A DNA stretch of 64,000 bases from Agarophyton chilense (Eukaryota > Rhodophyta > Florideophyceae > Gracilariales > Gracilariaceae). The stretch covers positions 1,240,001-1,304,000 of the forward strand of contig JARGXX010000105.1 of assembly GCA_030374765.1 (NCBI GenBank). The letters are read 5' to 3'. Below the pieces are notes generated by a model. That model worked only from the letters and a program-made list of their open reading frames with translations, had not been told where the DNA came from and ran no database searches. Position numbers and translations under genes: made by a program. This document shows positions 11,025 to 22,765 of the stretch, piece by piece (the stretch's first letter is position 1; each line of letters begins with the position of its first letter).

Positions 11025-13176
11025 ATGCCGAAGACCCGAAGCCAGTCGAGTACTGGTCGCCCCAGTCCTGTGGGACCACCCCCGAAACCGAGGATCGCCT
11101 CATCTGTTGAAGCCGGAGAGCGGCTGTATCGTCAAGCGATGTCGCGCTCACGCTCGGTGAATGATGAACGAGATCTCTCGGATGTACCGGCCCCTGTGGC
11201 AGCGGCAGTCACGCCCACCACAGAAACCGTAGTTGACCCTGAGGTCGTCGGACCTCAAGAAGGGGATGATTTGCGCAGGGACGTGCGTCGTCTCAAGTCT
11301 GAGTCAAGCGCTTCGCGTGTAGGCATGGTTGCGTTGGAATCGCGGATCGCTGCTCTTATCGCTGATGTCGAACAATTTGGCAGTGCGCATCAAGCACTCG
11401 ATCGTCAAGACGATGGGAAGCAGGTCTCTGCATCACTGAAAACACTACGTGAGGATTTGAACCATCTACTGGAGAGGTACGGGAATACGCCCGATGCGCT
11501 ACCCGGCTTAACCGTGGATGTAGAGGAAGTCCTCACTCGAGCTAAACCTCGTTTAGAACGCCTGGAGGCGGCAGTTCATGCGCAGACTGCTGCTAAACCA
11601 GTCGTGCTGGAAGAGGAAGGAGCTCCTTTGGAGGAAGCTCTTTCGAAGAAGTCGAAGTCACGACGTAAGAAGCGGAAGTCCGCACGTGATTCGAGTGATG
11701 GATCGTCAAGTACGGAGGGTTCCAGTTCCATTACTGATGATTCTGATGATTCAGATACGTCAGATGACGACGATAGTGATGATGGTCATCGAAGGTCCCG
11801 ATCTCGGAAGAAGAACACGTCTTCGTGGTTAATGAGAAAAAAAGGCTCACCTTACATAGGATTGGAGGTGCTCCCGTGCACGAATCCGCTTTATCGGAAG
11901 GTCCTGAATTACAGGTACTACCGTGTGAAGGTGAAGAGCAAGAATCGCTCAGGACGCGAAACCGCGAAGGTGAAGGATCACATCAAACGATTGAAGATCG
12001 GCCTTAATGATTTAACATTTGATGGGGAACCCCCCATTCTCGTTATCGAGTTTCTCACTCGATTCGTTGCCGAAGCAGACACTCTAGAGATGAGTGAACC
12101 ACAGGCATTTGTGTCTTTACTACACTTCCTGAAGGGTTTTGCTTTAGAGCAATATCGTTCCGTATGCGAATCATTGACAGCCGATGAAGGCGGCGTTACT
12201 TCATGGCCTGAGGCGGTGCAGTATTTGCTGCGCAGTTACGCGAATTCAAACGCGATACGTCAGGCGATCCTAGACCTAAGGGATGTGACCCAAAAGCCTG
12301 AGGAGGGCGAAGCTGAGTACAGCTCAAGGCTTACCAAAGCTTCAGTCCGCTGTGGAAACGTCCACTCGACGGAGGACAAGATTACCTTGTACATCGACGG
12401 GCTGGAACCGAGCATCAAGTCGTTGGTAGCTCGATATGGAGAGAAGCATGGACGAGTCTCCTTTTTGGAGTTAGTTCAGTTTGCGAAAGCTGAAGGAGAA
12501 GCGGCCAGAGCGCGTGGTAGCCCCCGTCGTTCAGTGGCTTTTGGAACCTCAATTGGTAAGGAGAAGATCTCAGCCAGAGTTAATCACAACAGCAAACTGC
12601 TACATCTTGAATCTCCAGTTGACTCACGAGATTCGTCGTTGGCACCCAGATGGAGTGACTTGCATGAGGAGGGGGTCCATTTAATGGAATATACGGACTC
12701 TTCTGTACCTACAGTGGATCTCCCACACTCGAAGTTTCAGGACGAGGAAGCCCTAAAGGCTATGGAGGGCCATCGCCCCATGTACCCTCCCTACACGGTG
12801 CCACCACAAGGACGTTTTAAGAACGAGAAACCCGGTTGGGTGGATACTCGCACGGCATACCGTTCACAACCTACGTTGACCAACCTTCGTGACGGTTTGA
12901 TATGTTATTAATGTTATGGAAAACATCATTTGAGTGCAGAATGCACGCTTCCTGCAAAGGATGAGTCGTATCATGACGAATTATGAAGCACTCTCAGAAG
13001 AGGAAAGGAGCCGCGTACCGGCGGGCATGTATTGAAAAGCCAAAAGTTGGTTTTCTCAGGCACCAATGCGCCGGACGGACAAGCCGGTTGCTCAAAATGC
13101 TGAAGTGTTACAACCCGGAACCCCAGTAGTAACAGGCGCCTTTGAGGCGAATAAGCCGGTTCAACCGGAAAACTAA
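11025..13176 (+). pseudogene. gag of Gypsy E1
   Basis: The ATG at 11025 (MPKTRSQSSTGRPSP) opens 628 codons to 12911. Order: basic Pro/Ser-rich start; a heptad-like helical region about residues 90-190; a Ser/Asp-rich low-complexity block with SDDDDSDD about residues 230-270. A capsid-like region then runs about 340-530 (LVIEFLTRFVAEADTLEM to VSFLELVQFAKAEGEAARAR). A TAA at 12909-12911 lies inside a zinc knuckle that reads C-x2-C-x4-H-x4-C when continued (C at 12901, last C near 12940). A frameshift near 12958 leads into the last part, which ends GAAAAC-TAA at 13174-13176. It would form the particle shell and bind RNA. The start matches that of E2 gag in position and composition. Confidence 0.85.
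13167..13173 (+). promoter_or_regulatory. candidate -1 ribosomal frameshift site, E1 gag/pol
   Basis: GGAAAAC directly precedes the gag stop TAA (13174-13176). The pol frame is -1 relative to this final gag frame and is open from the same point through protease. The E2 element has GAAAAAC-TAA at the same place. Confidence 0.6.
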
Positions 13177-14171
13177 GTGAAGGAGCCCCTAGGGGGTCGG
13201 CACTAGTCGATCCCGTAGTGCTCACCAGGGAGAGCTCGCCTTCCTGCTCCCGCGCTTGGAAGCCCAAGATTCTCTTGAGGCCTCCCAAATTTCCGCCGTA
13301 CGGAATCAATCCGCCGGACGGAAAGCGAGTACATTTTGACTGTGAGTTACATCGTCCTTGGAGACGTTATACTTGTCCGTCAAAACGGGAAAGTTACCTC
13401 ATGGTAGTGTCTAAAAGGAACTATAAGGTCTATGCCGACATCGGCTCTGACAGGAATCTGTTATCTCTTCGATTGACTATCCTGGACACAGGTGCTAGTC
13501 CGAACTTTATACGGGAATCGAAGCTCGCTCCTGCTGACTTAGAACGTATTCGATACGGTCCTTTATTGGACATCTGGGATGCCAACAAAAATGCTGTGAA
13601 GAAACTGGGAACAGTTCGACTCGTGGTGCGTTTGGGACGCTTTGTAGTCCTATTCGACTTCATCGTCTGTAAGACATTAGCTGCACCAGTGGTACTGGGA
13701 TGTGATTATTGCGACAAGTTTGTCGAAGCCATTCGCCCGCGAAGAAAAGTAGTGGAACTAGATGATGGATCAGTGGTACCAATTATTCGCAAGCCAATGC
13801 GTCGTTGCTCTGAAGCACCTCCACTTTCACCATCTATGGAATACGGGAAATCCCGAGGACGTGTCTCGCCCAGGATTCGAGTAGCGAAGAGTGCCATGCT
13901 GAAGGCGCAAACCCAAACTTGGGTTCAAGTAAGAACAGAACGACACGGACTCGTGGTAATTCAACAGAATAATCGGATGTACGAATCCCGTGGATTGGTA
14001 GTGGCTAACGGCATTGCTCAGGTTGATCCTGGTAGCCCCTTTTGGATACTAGTGAGTAACTTCACCGATAACGATTATCATATACCGAAGAATCAGGTCG
14101 TTGCAACAGCTTTGCCTCATCCCACAGTGGTGGTCCCTACTCATATTTCTACTGCAGAAGTATTGGGATAA
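13173..14171 (+). pseudogene. protease part of E1 pol
   Basis: The pol frame opens at the gag stop in the -1 frame and runs to a TAA at 14169-14171. An aspartic protease is clear from LTILDTGASPNFIRESKLAP (active-site DTG near 13480) through the flap-like segment to LAAPVVLGCDYCDKFVEAIR, the second conserved retroviral-protease block. It would cleave the Gag and Pol polyproteins. The same frame continues past the stop into RT, so one nonsense mutation separates them. It aligns well with E2 pol residues 70-320. Confidence 0.87.
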
Positions 14172-15685
14172 ACCCATGTCGGTGACACAGACGAAGAACT
14201 GCAAACTCCGTCTGGAGATCAATTGCAAACGGCAAAGGATCCAGAGAGCCTGGTCCATGAGCTAGACTTAGCACATGTGTCCGAACACTACAGAACGAAG
14301 ATAAGGTCTATGCTGAAGAAGTATACATCCATGTGGAGTGGAAAACTAGGAGAAATCTCCGATACGGAACACCACATTGATTTGGTCTCAGGGTCACGAC
14401 CCATCTCCAAAGCACCCTACAGAGCGGGACCGCGAACTCGCCAAATCGAGGAGGAGAATGTCAGCAAAATGCCGGAAGAAGGAGTATTCGAAGCAGCTCA
14501 ATCTGCTTGGGCCTTACCAGTGGTGCTGGTTCCGAAACCTGATGGTTCTTTACGATTCTGTATCGATTATCGAAAACTGAAGGCAGTTACAGTTCGGGAT
14601 ACATACCCGTTGCCTCGAATGGACGAATGTATTGACAGCTTAGGAGAAGCGAACGTGTTCACCACGTTGGACGCCAACTCTGGCTATTGGCAGGTGCCTG
14701 TAGCGGAAGAAGACCAAGACAAAACCGCATTTGCGTGTCACGCCGGTCTTTACCGTTTCAAAAGGATGCCCTTTGGCTTAACGAATGCACTGGCTACTTT
14801 CCAGCGTACTCTGGGCATCTTGCTCTCAAGATACAAGTGGAAGACTTGTTTAGTCTATTTGGACGATGTGATCATCTTTTTCCAGCATGTGGAAAGCCAT
14901 TTAAGGCATGTCGAGGAGATCCTCAAAGCACTACAGAGCGCAGGTATCACCTTGAAGTTCAAGAAATGCGAATGGTTCGCTGGCACCGTCCGGTACTTAG
15001 CACATGTGATCAAGCCGGGACAGCTTGCCATTCAAGAGGCACAAACAGCGGGTCTCCGCGAAGTACAACCTCCGTCGACACAGAAGCAATTGCGTTCTTT
15101 CCTCGGCGTGTGCAACGTCTACCGACGATTTGTGCCGCGATACTCGCATATAGCGGCACCGCTCAACGCAAAGCTGCGTAAAGGACAACCAGTACAGCTG
15201 GAACAATTCAGACAAGCTGAAGTGGAAGCATTCGACACGCTGAAGACAAAGATTATTACAGCCCCATTCTTGGCGCTGCCCATCCCCGACCTGCCATACT
15301 CAGTGGATTCCGACTCTAGCAAGTACCAAGTAGGGTGTGCCCTTTTTCAAACACACCCTGATGGTGAACGCGAACCCATTGGTTACTGGTCAAGATCGCT
15401 GAACGCAGCTGAGAAGAAGTATTCAGTTTCAGAAAAGGAATGCCTTGCAGTCGTTTGGGCTCTAACCACATTGCGACCGTATCCCCAATAAGAACGTTTT
15501 ACCGTAAACACGGATCATTCGTCTCTACGATGGTTACTGTCCATTACAGACCCGTCTGGTCGTCTCACACGATGGCGCTTACGCCTTTCTGAATTCGATT
15601 TCGAAGTGAAGTATAAGAAGGGATTGGCCAATGTCCAAGGTGACGCGCTATCGCGACTGAAAACACTGCGCGAAACCCAAAGGTG
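14172..15685 (+). pseudogene. reverse transcriptase and RNase H of E1 pol
   Basis: Same frame as the protease. RT blocks: YRAGPRTRQIEEENV; VVLVPKPDGSLRFCIDYRKL; FTTLDANSGYWQVPV (first metal-binding Asp); RFKRMPFGLTNALATFQR; CLVYLDDVIIFF (the catalytic YLDD, near 14855); then the connection region LRSFLGVCNVYRRFVPRYSH. RNase H follows: YSVDSDSSKYQVGCALF, GYWSRSLNAAEKKYSVSEKE and, after a TAA at 15489-15491, TVNTDHSSLRWLL. The RNase H Asp appears in the altered context DSDSS. Further stops and a frame change occur near 15685. It copies the element RNA into DNA. Confidence 0.92.
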
Positions 15686-15699
15686 AAATCGATGAAGAG

Positions 15700-17781
15700 A
15701 TACCTTGCTTCTACATGGAGACCCATTCACCATCTTTTGAAGAAGAGGAACAAGAGACCCTTGATGATTATTCGGATGCAGACTCGTTCCTTTCATTAGC
15801 AGACGCTGACCCTTCAATTCAACTCGAGCGAATCTCGTGCACTGAGCTCCTCAATGAGCAACACACCGATAAGTTTTGTGCGTCGATACGCTCTCGTCTT
15901 AACGTGGGGGAGGAGCTCTTCTTTTCACTCGATTCACGAGGAATACTGTTAAGACATGTCAAAAAGCACGATCAAATCGTGATTCCACACGTCTTGAAGA
16001 GTCGAGTACTCCATCTGGAACACTACAGCAGGCGGTCTGGTCATCCAGGAGGAACGAAGTTGTTCATGACTCTAAGAAGAGATTTTTACTGGCCTACTTT
16101 GGCAATAGACTGCCATGCTACAGTGAGGTTGTGTACAACATGTGCGAAGAATCGCGTGAACTTTACAGGAAGCGGAAACCGATGAAGATATTCCAGGCGA
16201 AAGCGCCTCTACATTACGTCAGTATCGACATCCTAGGGGAATTGATTCGCTCAAGGCGAGGTTATCGCTAACTATTGGTAATCATCGACCGCTTCTCGAA
16301 GCTAGTGCGGACTGTGCCGCTGAAGCGGATACCCGCAACCGTAATCGCACAGGCGTTTATTAAACACTGAGTATTTGTTAGGAATTCAGATGATTCTTAG
16401 TCAATTATGTTATGCATTTATGTTAGGATTTAGTTATACTATGCTTTAAGTATGTTATTTGAGTTTCAGTGATTTGGCGGTCCAGTCCCATAATCCATTT
16501 TGACCCTAATCGTCATTTCAAGGACCATTGTCATCTCACACGTCACAATGACTTTATAGATGACATTCTTGTCACAATCAACAAAGCTGTCACTATCAGC
16601 ATCATCGAGCAAGTGACAACGAGGCATTGGACACGCATGCACGATTGAACCTCGTGGAAGCAGCCATGTTTCACATGGCACCCAATTAGAATGGTACACT
16701 AGAAAACACTCTTTTTGACCTCTTCTTCGAAGGTTCAATAGTCTATATAAACCCTGGTCGACCGGCCGACTCTCACCTCGGCCGTCACGATCATTAACCT
16801 TTTCAACCACTGACCAGTGTTCTAACAGTATTTATATACGGACCACCAAAAGTTCTGTTATCAGATATTGGGAAGCAATTCGTTGCGAAGTTCTTTCAGA
16901 ATGTTTGCCGCATTATGAGCATTCGACACGTGTTTACCAAGACCTATCATCCGCAATGCAACGATCAGGTGGAGCGTTTCAACCGCACGCTGATAGCAGC
17001 ACTACGACACTACATCGCGGACCACCCGAAAGAATGGGACATGTTTACTGATACTCTGTGCTACGCGTACAATACGCAAGTGCATACCTCTACAAAGACG
17101 GCACTGTTCGACCTCGTGTTCTCAGGTAACCCTCCGGCTTTACCGGTTGCGCTCGACGACGAGACAGAATTGGACGCGCCGACCCCGGCTAAGTACCATC
17201 TGAAATGGAGGAATGATCTTAAGGCCAGAGCGGAAGAAGCCGCTAAAGAGTTATCAAAGACGCAAGCTCGCTATAAGCGAAACTACGACGCCAGAAGGCG
17301 AAGAGGAAATCCGTCAATCCGAGTAGGAATTCACGTCTTCGTGCGAGTTGAAAGACCGGACAAACAGGAAGAATCTCGTCATAAGTTGTTTCTGATAGCG
17401 GCTGGAACCTTCAAAGTGGTGGACCTTGATGGAGTCACAGTGGCCATCAAGACAGGTGAGGACGTTGAACGTGTATCGCGCGATCGCGTTAAAGTCGCGC
17501 CTGACCCGGAAGTGGAAGTCCAGGTATCTGGTAGAACTAAGGAGGCAAGTGCGATGGAACGTCAAGGCAAAAGCCCAAGTGACTCTGGGGACAGTGAACC
17601 GCCACCAATGGCTCGAGCGGAGGAGAAAGCTCCTGATCTCCCACCGCCGGCCGTTGCGTACGCCAATCACGGGCAGCTTCCGAAGTATCGGGATATGCCC
17701 CGTGGCACGCACACACACGTAAGTACAGAAATGGAACCTGAAAGCAGGAAAGATGTTTTGGGAGTTGGCCCCAAGGACTAA
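15700..17781 (+). pseudogene. integrase of E1 pol, split by a solo LTR
   Basis: The HHCC zinc domain is at about 16000-16155 (HLEHYSRRSGHPGGTKLFMT then CTTCAKN). A frameshift near 16183 precedes the core start (HYVSIDILGE, first Asp). The 452-bp LTR at 16376-16827 interrupts the core, which resumes with YGPPKVLLSDIGKQF (second Asp) and NDQVERFNRTL (Glu). The C-terminal GPY/F-like region (FVRVERPDKQEES, then IAAGTFKVVDLDG) is present, with the GPY motif changed. The frame ends at a TAA (17779-17781) and continues in frame to the chromodomain. Stops before the LTR (for example TAA near 16270) show it is dead. Confidence 0.9.
16376..16827 (+). repeat. solo LTR (452 bp) inside E1 integrase
   Basis: It starts TGTTAGGAATTC and ends GTTCTAACA, with GTATT on both sides (16371-16375 and 16828-16832). 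Removing it and one GTATT rejoins the integrase core, where VF(V/I)YGPP is expected. A TATATAAACC at about 16743 suggests plus orientation. It matches no other LTR in the window. Confidence 0.93.
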
Positions 17782-18453
17782 AAAACGAGTGCACGCGATC
17801 ACGCGCCGTCGCCGCTTCAGGCTGAACCGTCAGGTGAATCGCCACTCGCTGTTCCGCCGATATCGGCTCCCATCCCTCTTGGGCAGGAAGAAGAAGAGGT
17901 ATCGCCTTCTGTCGTGGTGCAAGCGCCATCATCCACGCAACAGCGGTCAGAATCGGATAAACCGAAGAAAGTTCATCCACGAATGGAATTGAGAAGTACC
18001 AAGAAGTACGCTTCTATGGAACCTGGAAAACAGGATAGCTCTTTATCTGAGAAAGGTTCTCAAGGAATGAGTATACTGCCCCTGCGGGCAGAACGACAGT
18101 TATTCGACGAGCGAATGCTTAGCGACGCGGAGACAGCTAACACAGAGACGCTTGGATCAGCCCTAAGGCATTTCAAACCTGTTAACAGGAGTCCCATACC
18201 AACAGCGAAAGCATTGGGAAACGCCCAGGAATATGTTATGGATCGCATATGTGAACATGGCGAGCATGAAGATACCAGAAAACTACTGTATCGAGTCCTT
18301 TGGTACAGTTTTCCTCCGGAAGCGGATGCGTGGGAACCTATAGCTCATATCCCCCGTTCGCAACTCGTGCGATATCATCGACGCATGCGATTACCACTCC
18401 CCAGGAAGATCGACTCCTCGATGGTCGGGCTTATGGGCACGTCCCATTTCTAA
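17782..18453 (+). pseudogene. linker and chromodomain of E1 pol
   Basis: This follows the integrase in the same frame after a single TAA. About 150 residues of Pro/Ser/Glu-rich linker come first. A chromodomain follows: EYVMDRICEHGEHED, then LLYRVLWYSFPPEADAWEPI and HIPRSQLVRYHRRMR. The Y, W and W aromatic cage positions are kept. The frame stops at 18451-18453. It would direct integration to chromatin carrying a histone mark. Confidence 0.85.
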
Positions 18454-18475
18454 GTATGGGCTACCGAGGTAGTAA

Positions 18476-18690
18476 AAACTCGAAAGGTGAGAAGAATACA
18501 AGAAGTCATGAGGAAGAAAAGTGAAAACACGCAAGCACAGAACATTTACTGATTATCACCTAGGAAGAACTCGAGAAGCGAGAAGAGATGATTGAAGAAC
18601 TCGAGAAGCGAGAAGGGAAGTATGAAACTCGAGAAGCGAGAAGAAGAAGTTAAGAACTCGAGAAGCGAGAAGAGATGAAGACTAGAAGAT
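18476..18690 (+). repeat. short purine-rich direct repeats after E1 pol
   Basis: Four copies of CTCGAGAAGCGAGAAG lie at about 18570, 18600, 18628 and 18656, and a diverged copy near 18479. They are separated by irregular GA-rich spacers. The block fills the gap between the convergent chromodomain and the antisense gene. The corresponding gap in E2 (24640-24860) is also strand-biased simple sequence. Confidence 0.8.
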
Positions 18691-18783
18691 AAGAAGGGAA
18701 CGTGAAGACACGAAGTCACCGGAGTTTTATTGGTGTCAAGATATCACCGCAAGGGTGTTGACTAGGAGTCTTTTCTAGGATCT

Positions 18784-20466
18784 TCAAAGGGACGTGCGAG
18801 CACGCAGGTTCGCAAGAAGCTGTGCGCCATCACCTTCAACTTGGTCCACGGGAAAGCCCATATCTAAGAGGAACTGACTCAGCGGATCCAAGCCTGGATC
18901 TTCGACCGGCACTGCACTCGGTTGTGGGGTAAACCCATGAGAGTACTCTTGAGCAACTCCCGCCGCTGCGGATTGATCGACGGAAGTCGCTACGCCTGCC
19001 AGCTCTGGCTCGTCCTCGTAACCGAGTTCAGCCTCAGCTCCCGGCGCTTCTTCATACGGTTCCTCTCCGTTCTCGGAGTGAGTAGCATCGTACACGTATC
19101 CAGTAAGCTGGTTCGGTGGCATGTCACGCGGGTTCTCCCGAAGAAAGCAAGCCTGCTCGGAGGTGATCAACTGGCGCGTCCAGGGGTCGTACCAAACGAA
19201 ATCTCCAGCACTTGCTGTTCGTCCAGGAGAATGGTCGTAGTGTCTTGCACGGGTTCCGCGAGCGGATTGATCAGCTGGCACTCCAGACCAGTCGACACTG
19301 TCGATTACATCCAAAAGATGGAGGAAGTCGGGATGGTTCGCACGGGATCCCAGGACAAGGGAAAGATCGAGTTCTCTCGCATACTTTCGCGCTGTGGGCG
19401 ACATGTACCAAACTCTAAAGGTATCATAAGCATCCCACAGGAGGAAGACGGCCATCTTGGCGATAAACTGGGTATAAACCACCGCCCAATATCCCGAGAA
19501 CGGGTCGTTAACCAACGCGGACCCGATGTAGGAGATCGCCGGTGGGGGCTCCACAGGGCAACCAAGAGGACTTTTGATCGCCTCCCAATGCTCCGGAATA
19601 CCGATGTAGCGCCCGAAGCGCGCGTTCCGCCGAATGCGGTCAATCTCGATCATTAGACACGGCACCAAATAGCCCAAACGTGATCGAGTACGACGTTCCC
19701 AATGGGGATAATCCCAATAGGGAATGTCACGCTTTCGAAGGCAGCGGAACTCCGCACGGAGAAGAGGTTGCTGAAAGCAGAGAGCTGCATCATGCACACC
19801 GCGCACACCGCGCCAACCGCTAACATCGACTTCAACGAGTGTCTCGATATACGAGTAACCTTCACCGTTGATACGGGCTTTCCAGGTATCTAGTTCCCAG
19901 TCCTGCGGGAGTAGAACCGTACTGATGAATCGGTGAAGACGCTGTTAAATCAGCTTGGTGAACCGCGTACGGGCTTCGGACAAGGTTTCCGTTGAATATC
20001 GGGCAATCGCGTTGTCTGGCAAAGCAATATGGCTCGCCCAGTCGTCGCTATAAATCGCGTGTTCCGGAATACCGTCAGGGAAGTACCCACCGTGTACATA
20101 CTGTTGTATCAACGCGTCATCGCGAATAGCAACTGGATCAAACCAGGGCGCTTGCGCGAAAAGTTCAACGTTGTCGAGAGGATCTCGTCCATAGAAATCC
20201 GCAGGGTGCGAGTAGCTCCGCTGAGCACGACGAGAAGGAGCTCGAATCACACCCGCAGAGGCGACGCAAGCCGCGTTCGGCATCGGAGTCACGGTCGGCT
20301 GAGGTAACGGTACCGACCAGAATCTGGTGTACGGAGTGGGGAACGAACGGTATGGACCGAGTTGAGCAGTAGGCTGCGACGCAGAACCAGCAGTGTTGGA
20401 CGGAGCCCCAGAAGACACATCCTCAGAGGAGGGCTGAAACGGGTTGGACCCGGCGTTCGGATCCAT
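18784..20466 (-). pseudogene. antisense extra gene of Gypsy E1 (aORF), one in-frame stop
   Basis: The ATG at 20466 (MDPNAGSNPFQPSSEDVSSG) opens one continuous minus-strand frame of 560 codons, broken only by TAA at 19945-19947. Residues 1-100 are Pro/Ser/Ala-rich. A core follows: AQAPWFDPVAIRDDALIQQY; LRAEFRCLRKRD; RLGYLVPCL; AISYIGSALVNDPFSGYWAV; FLLWDAYDTFRVWYMSP; LLDVIDSVDW. The C-terminus is acidic (EEAPGAEAELGYEDEPELAG). The core aligns along its length with the E2 protein at 22766-24622. The gene starts about 170 bp from the 3' LTR and converges on pol. I recognise no known family and no membrane segment, signal peptide or catalytic motif. The function is unknown. Confidence 0.8.
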
Positions 20467-20618
20467 CGCGAGAGATCGATCTGAAGAGCGGTGAGAAACA
20501 GAATGCTGTTGAGAACTGTAAGAGTTGGTCGTGCGGCGAGGAATTCGTGATGACAATGAGTACCCGGAACACCGGTCCGACTGCGTATAAACGCTTCTTG
20601 CGTCCCCCGTGGTTCGCG

Positions 20619-20634
20619 CTTAACGAGGGGGGTA
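20619..20634 (+). other. polypurine tract of E1
   Basis: CTTAACGAGGGGGGTA abuts the 3' LTR start at 20635. It is a variant of the AAGGAGGGGG tract found in E2 and H2. Confidence 0.7.
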
Positions 20635-21301
20635 TGTAGTATTCTACTATATCGGGGAATCCGATAGGATGATTTTTCGCGAAGTCGCGGTTGGAACTCA
20701 TAAGTGAGTGATGTCATCAAACTTGTGATATGAAACGGCACATCGCGTAGGATGCCAGGAGGCAGGGTACATTAGTGGAACACGTGGTACCACGAGTGGA
20801 CTGGCTTGCAACGGCGCATGTAGTGGCGATCCACGTGGCAGGTTTTACTACCCTTTGTAGCTAGACGTCCATTAGGGACCATACTTATACTGTGGTTTGG
20901 CTAAGTGGCTGACCACTGGGTATTATTTATATATTTATTTGGGCACTCACCCTGGCACACAGTATATAGTGCACCAGAGGTGAGCGACGACTCCAAGTAA
21001 AGGAGACAACATGGGCATCATGACTATTCTGTTCCTCGGTTAGGATTCCTTAACCGGAGATCCGCACGAGCTATAATAGATAGTCAGCCCCAAACCACTT
21101 CACGAGCCGTCTCGTACCTACGTTCCCTCAGCGTTTTACAGTTGCACTGTTCACCCTCGCTGGCGAGTAGTGGCTTTACACCCCACTTCCAGCTCGCTGG
21201 TGTTGTAGCTCCACCACCCCTCTTACTTCGCCGCAAGCGACCCATCGGCAGTCCAAACGCTGTCGCAGGTGTCTGCTCTCTCCGTTAGAGAGAATACTAC
21301 A
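20635..21301 (+). repeat. 3' LTR of E1 (667 bp)
   Basis: It starts TGTAGTATTCTACTATATCG and ends GAATACTACA, and CAATG (21302-21306) follows as the target duplication. It is the same length as the 5' LTR and by eye about 95% identical. It probably also supplies upstream sequence for the antisense gene that starts at 20466. Confidence 0.93.
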
Positions 21302-21770
21302 CAATGGAGTGTCGTTAGTTCCGTCGGTAATGATTCGCGAGAGGGCATCTGCTACCTGGAGCTTGATGCCTGGCCTACAGGTTATCTCGTAGTCACATTC
21401 GGAGAGCCTGAGGCACCACCTAGCGAGGCGACTCGATGCATCGTTCATATTGAGTAACCAGCGGAGTCAGTCATGTTCTGTCCTAATGGTAAACCTGGTT
21501 CCCTCAAGGTACGGACGGAGTGCAAATACGGACAATAAGATGGCAAGACATTTCTTTTCGGTCGTACTGTAGTTTTGCGCCGCGCTGGTGAGCGTTCTGC
21601 TCCAGTAGCCAATAGGTCGATAGTCCTTCGGTAACTCTTGTTCCTGTAGCAGTGCACAACCCACTTGGACATTAAAGGCATCTGTGTCCAGGACCAAAGG
21701 CCTATTGAGCTTTGGTAAAGCCAATTTGGGTGAGTTCAGCAATTTCTCCTTTAGGGTCTGAAATGCCTCG
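21302..21770 (-). pseudogene. RNase H part of Gypsy H pol
   Basis: From 21742 down on the minus strand: LNSPKLALPKLNRPLVLDTDAF (RNase H Asp), VGCALLQEQELPKDYRPIGY and WSRTLTSAAQNYSTTEKKCL (Glu expected at KKC is Lys in this copy). Then, in shifted frame, SSRLARWCLRLSECDYEITC and ADALSRIITDGTNDTPL. It continues the RT at 33552-34438, separated by E2, and leads to the linker at 10142, separated by E1. The edges are CAATG (21302-21306) and CCTCG (21766-21770). Confidence 0.9.
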
Positions 21771-22684
21771 TGTGGAGCAAAACCCGGCGACGGGAAGTGC
21801 TGTCAAGGTGTTCGAAGCCTTGCTCCCTGGGGGAGGCAGACTCAGAGACAGAGCACTCCGTTCCACCCGTAGTGTGGGGTGTAACTCCCACGGAGATTCC
21901 GGCACTACCGACGGAGGTGAGGGGTAGAAACCGTTGGATCGGGAATGGGTATGGGTATCCCAAAGAATGGGGAAAATCCGGCGAAGAGGAAAAACGGGGC
22001 GAGGGTCGGGCACTAACAGGCACCGGACCCGAGAACCAGAAAAAGGGCGAAACAACAAAAGAAACCCAATACAGGGGCGAAAACCTGTCCTCGAAAGGAA
22101 ACACAAAAAGCACGCAACAAGTAAGCAGAACCCCCACGGGGTATCGTGCACGCAGGTCGTCTGAGCGGTCCCAAGGGGGTGGTTGCACGGAACCCAAACG
22201 TGGGCACTCTCCCAGTGGAGTCGTGTCCCTACGCAGGCGTTGCTAACCAGAGCCCGTTCCGGGTTGTAAGGCCGAAACGATGGCAACGAAGAACCTTTAA
22301 AGGTATCGAAGACCAACCTAGGTTACCATTTACTTTGAGCTTCGGACTGTCAGATCTCGTCTCCCTAAGTAGGGCCCACTAACTAAACTCTACAGTAGTG
22401 CACACCTGCTCAGGGCCATACACGTGGAGATCCCATTGTCAGGGCCCAAAAATCCGACGTTCTAACAAATATCCGAAAAATCGGTGCCAAAATTAAGCCA
22501 CGTGTATCACGGGGCCAATCCAACCATGGGCCATCCGAATTTCCACTTCATAGGCGAATTATAACCAGAAAACAGTGCCACCTCAGCACACGTTGGAGGG
22601 GATAATAGTCATACCCTCTTAGGGTTCAATCCTCATTCTATGAGTTGCATCTTCAAGTATCCCCTAACTGGGCGTTGCTCTACA
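21771..22684 (-). repeat. 3' LTR of E2 (914 bp)
   Basis: The plus strand reads TGTGGAGCAA at its left and TTGCTCTACA at its right end, a 10-bp near-perfect inverted terminus. The partner is 32631-33546, and a solo copy is at 57401-58314. Short reading frames inside it are repeated in all three copies because of the shared DNA and are not taken as genes. Confidence 0.95.
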
Positions 22685-22700
22685 TCTCCCCCTCCTTAAG
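22685..22700 (-). other. polypurine tract of E2
   Basis: The minus strand reads CTTAAGGAGGGGGAGA directly before the 3' LTR, as expected for the plus-strand DNA primer. Confidence 0.8.
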
Positions 22701-22765
22701 ACGAGGAAGAACATTCCGAACCACGGGTGTCTCGCGTTCCGGTCGCTATATATACTGCTCTCCCA

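Larger units (their letters stand above)
10143..21301 (+). mobile_element. full-length Gypsy element E1 (chromovirus), 11.2 kb, decayed
   Basis: It is bounded by two 667-bp LTRs that start TGTAGTATTC and end (A)CTACA or ACCACA, and is flanked by CAATG on both sides (10138-10142 and 21302-21306). Internal order on the plus strand is primer-site-like motif, gag, pol (protease, RT, RNase H, integrase, chromodomain). A minus-strand gene and a purine tract precede the 3' LTR. It interrupts the H element between RNase H and integrase. By eye the two LTRs differ at about 30 positions (near 5%). Both gag and pol contain several stops and frameshifts, and a 452-bp solo LTR lies in its integrase. Confidence 0.95.

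Noticed and set aside
16466-16810. 114-codon minus-strand frame
   Set aside because: It lies wholly inside the 452-bp solo LTR and has no family match.
18060-18720. CRISPR-like array from the repeated GAAGCGAGAAG units
   Set aside because: Units are short, purine-only and spacers are GA-rich and irregular. The setting is a eukaryotic retroelement.
21702-22382. Long overlapping frames repeated at 32578-33177 and 57702-58273
   Set aside because: They are inside the three E2-family LTRs and arise from shared DNA. Both strands are open with no protein family.
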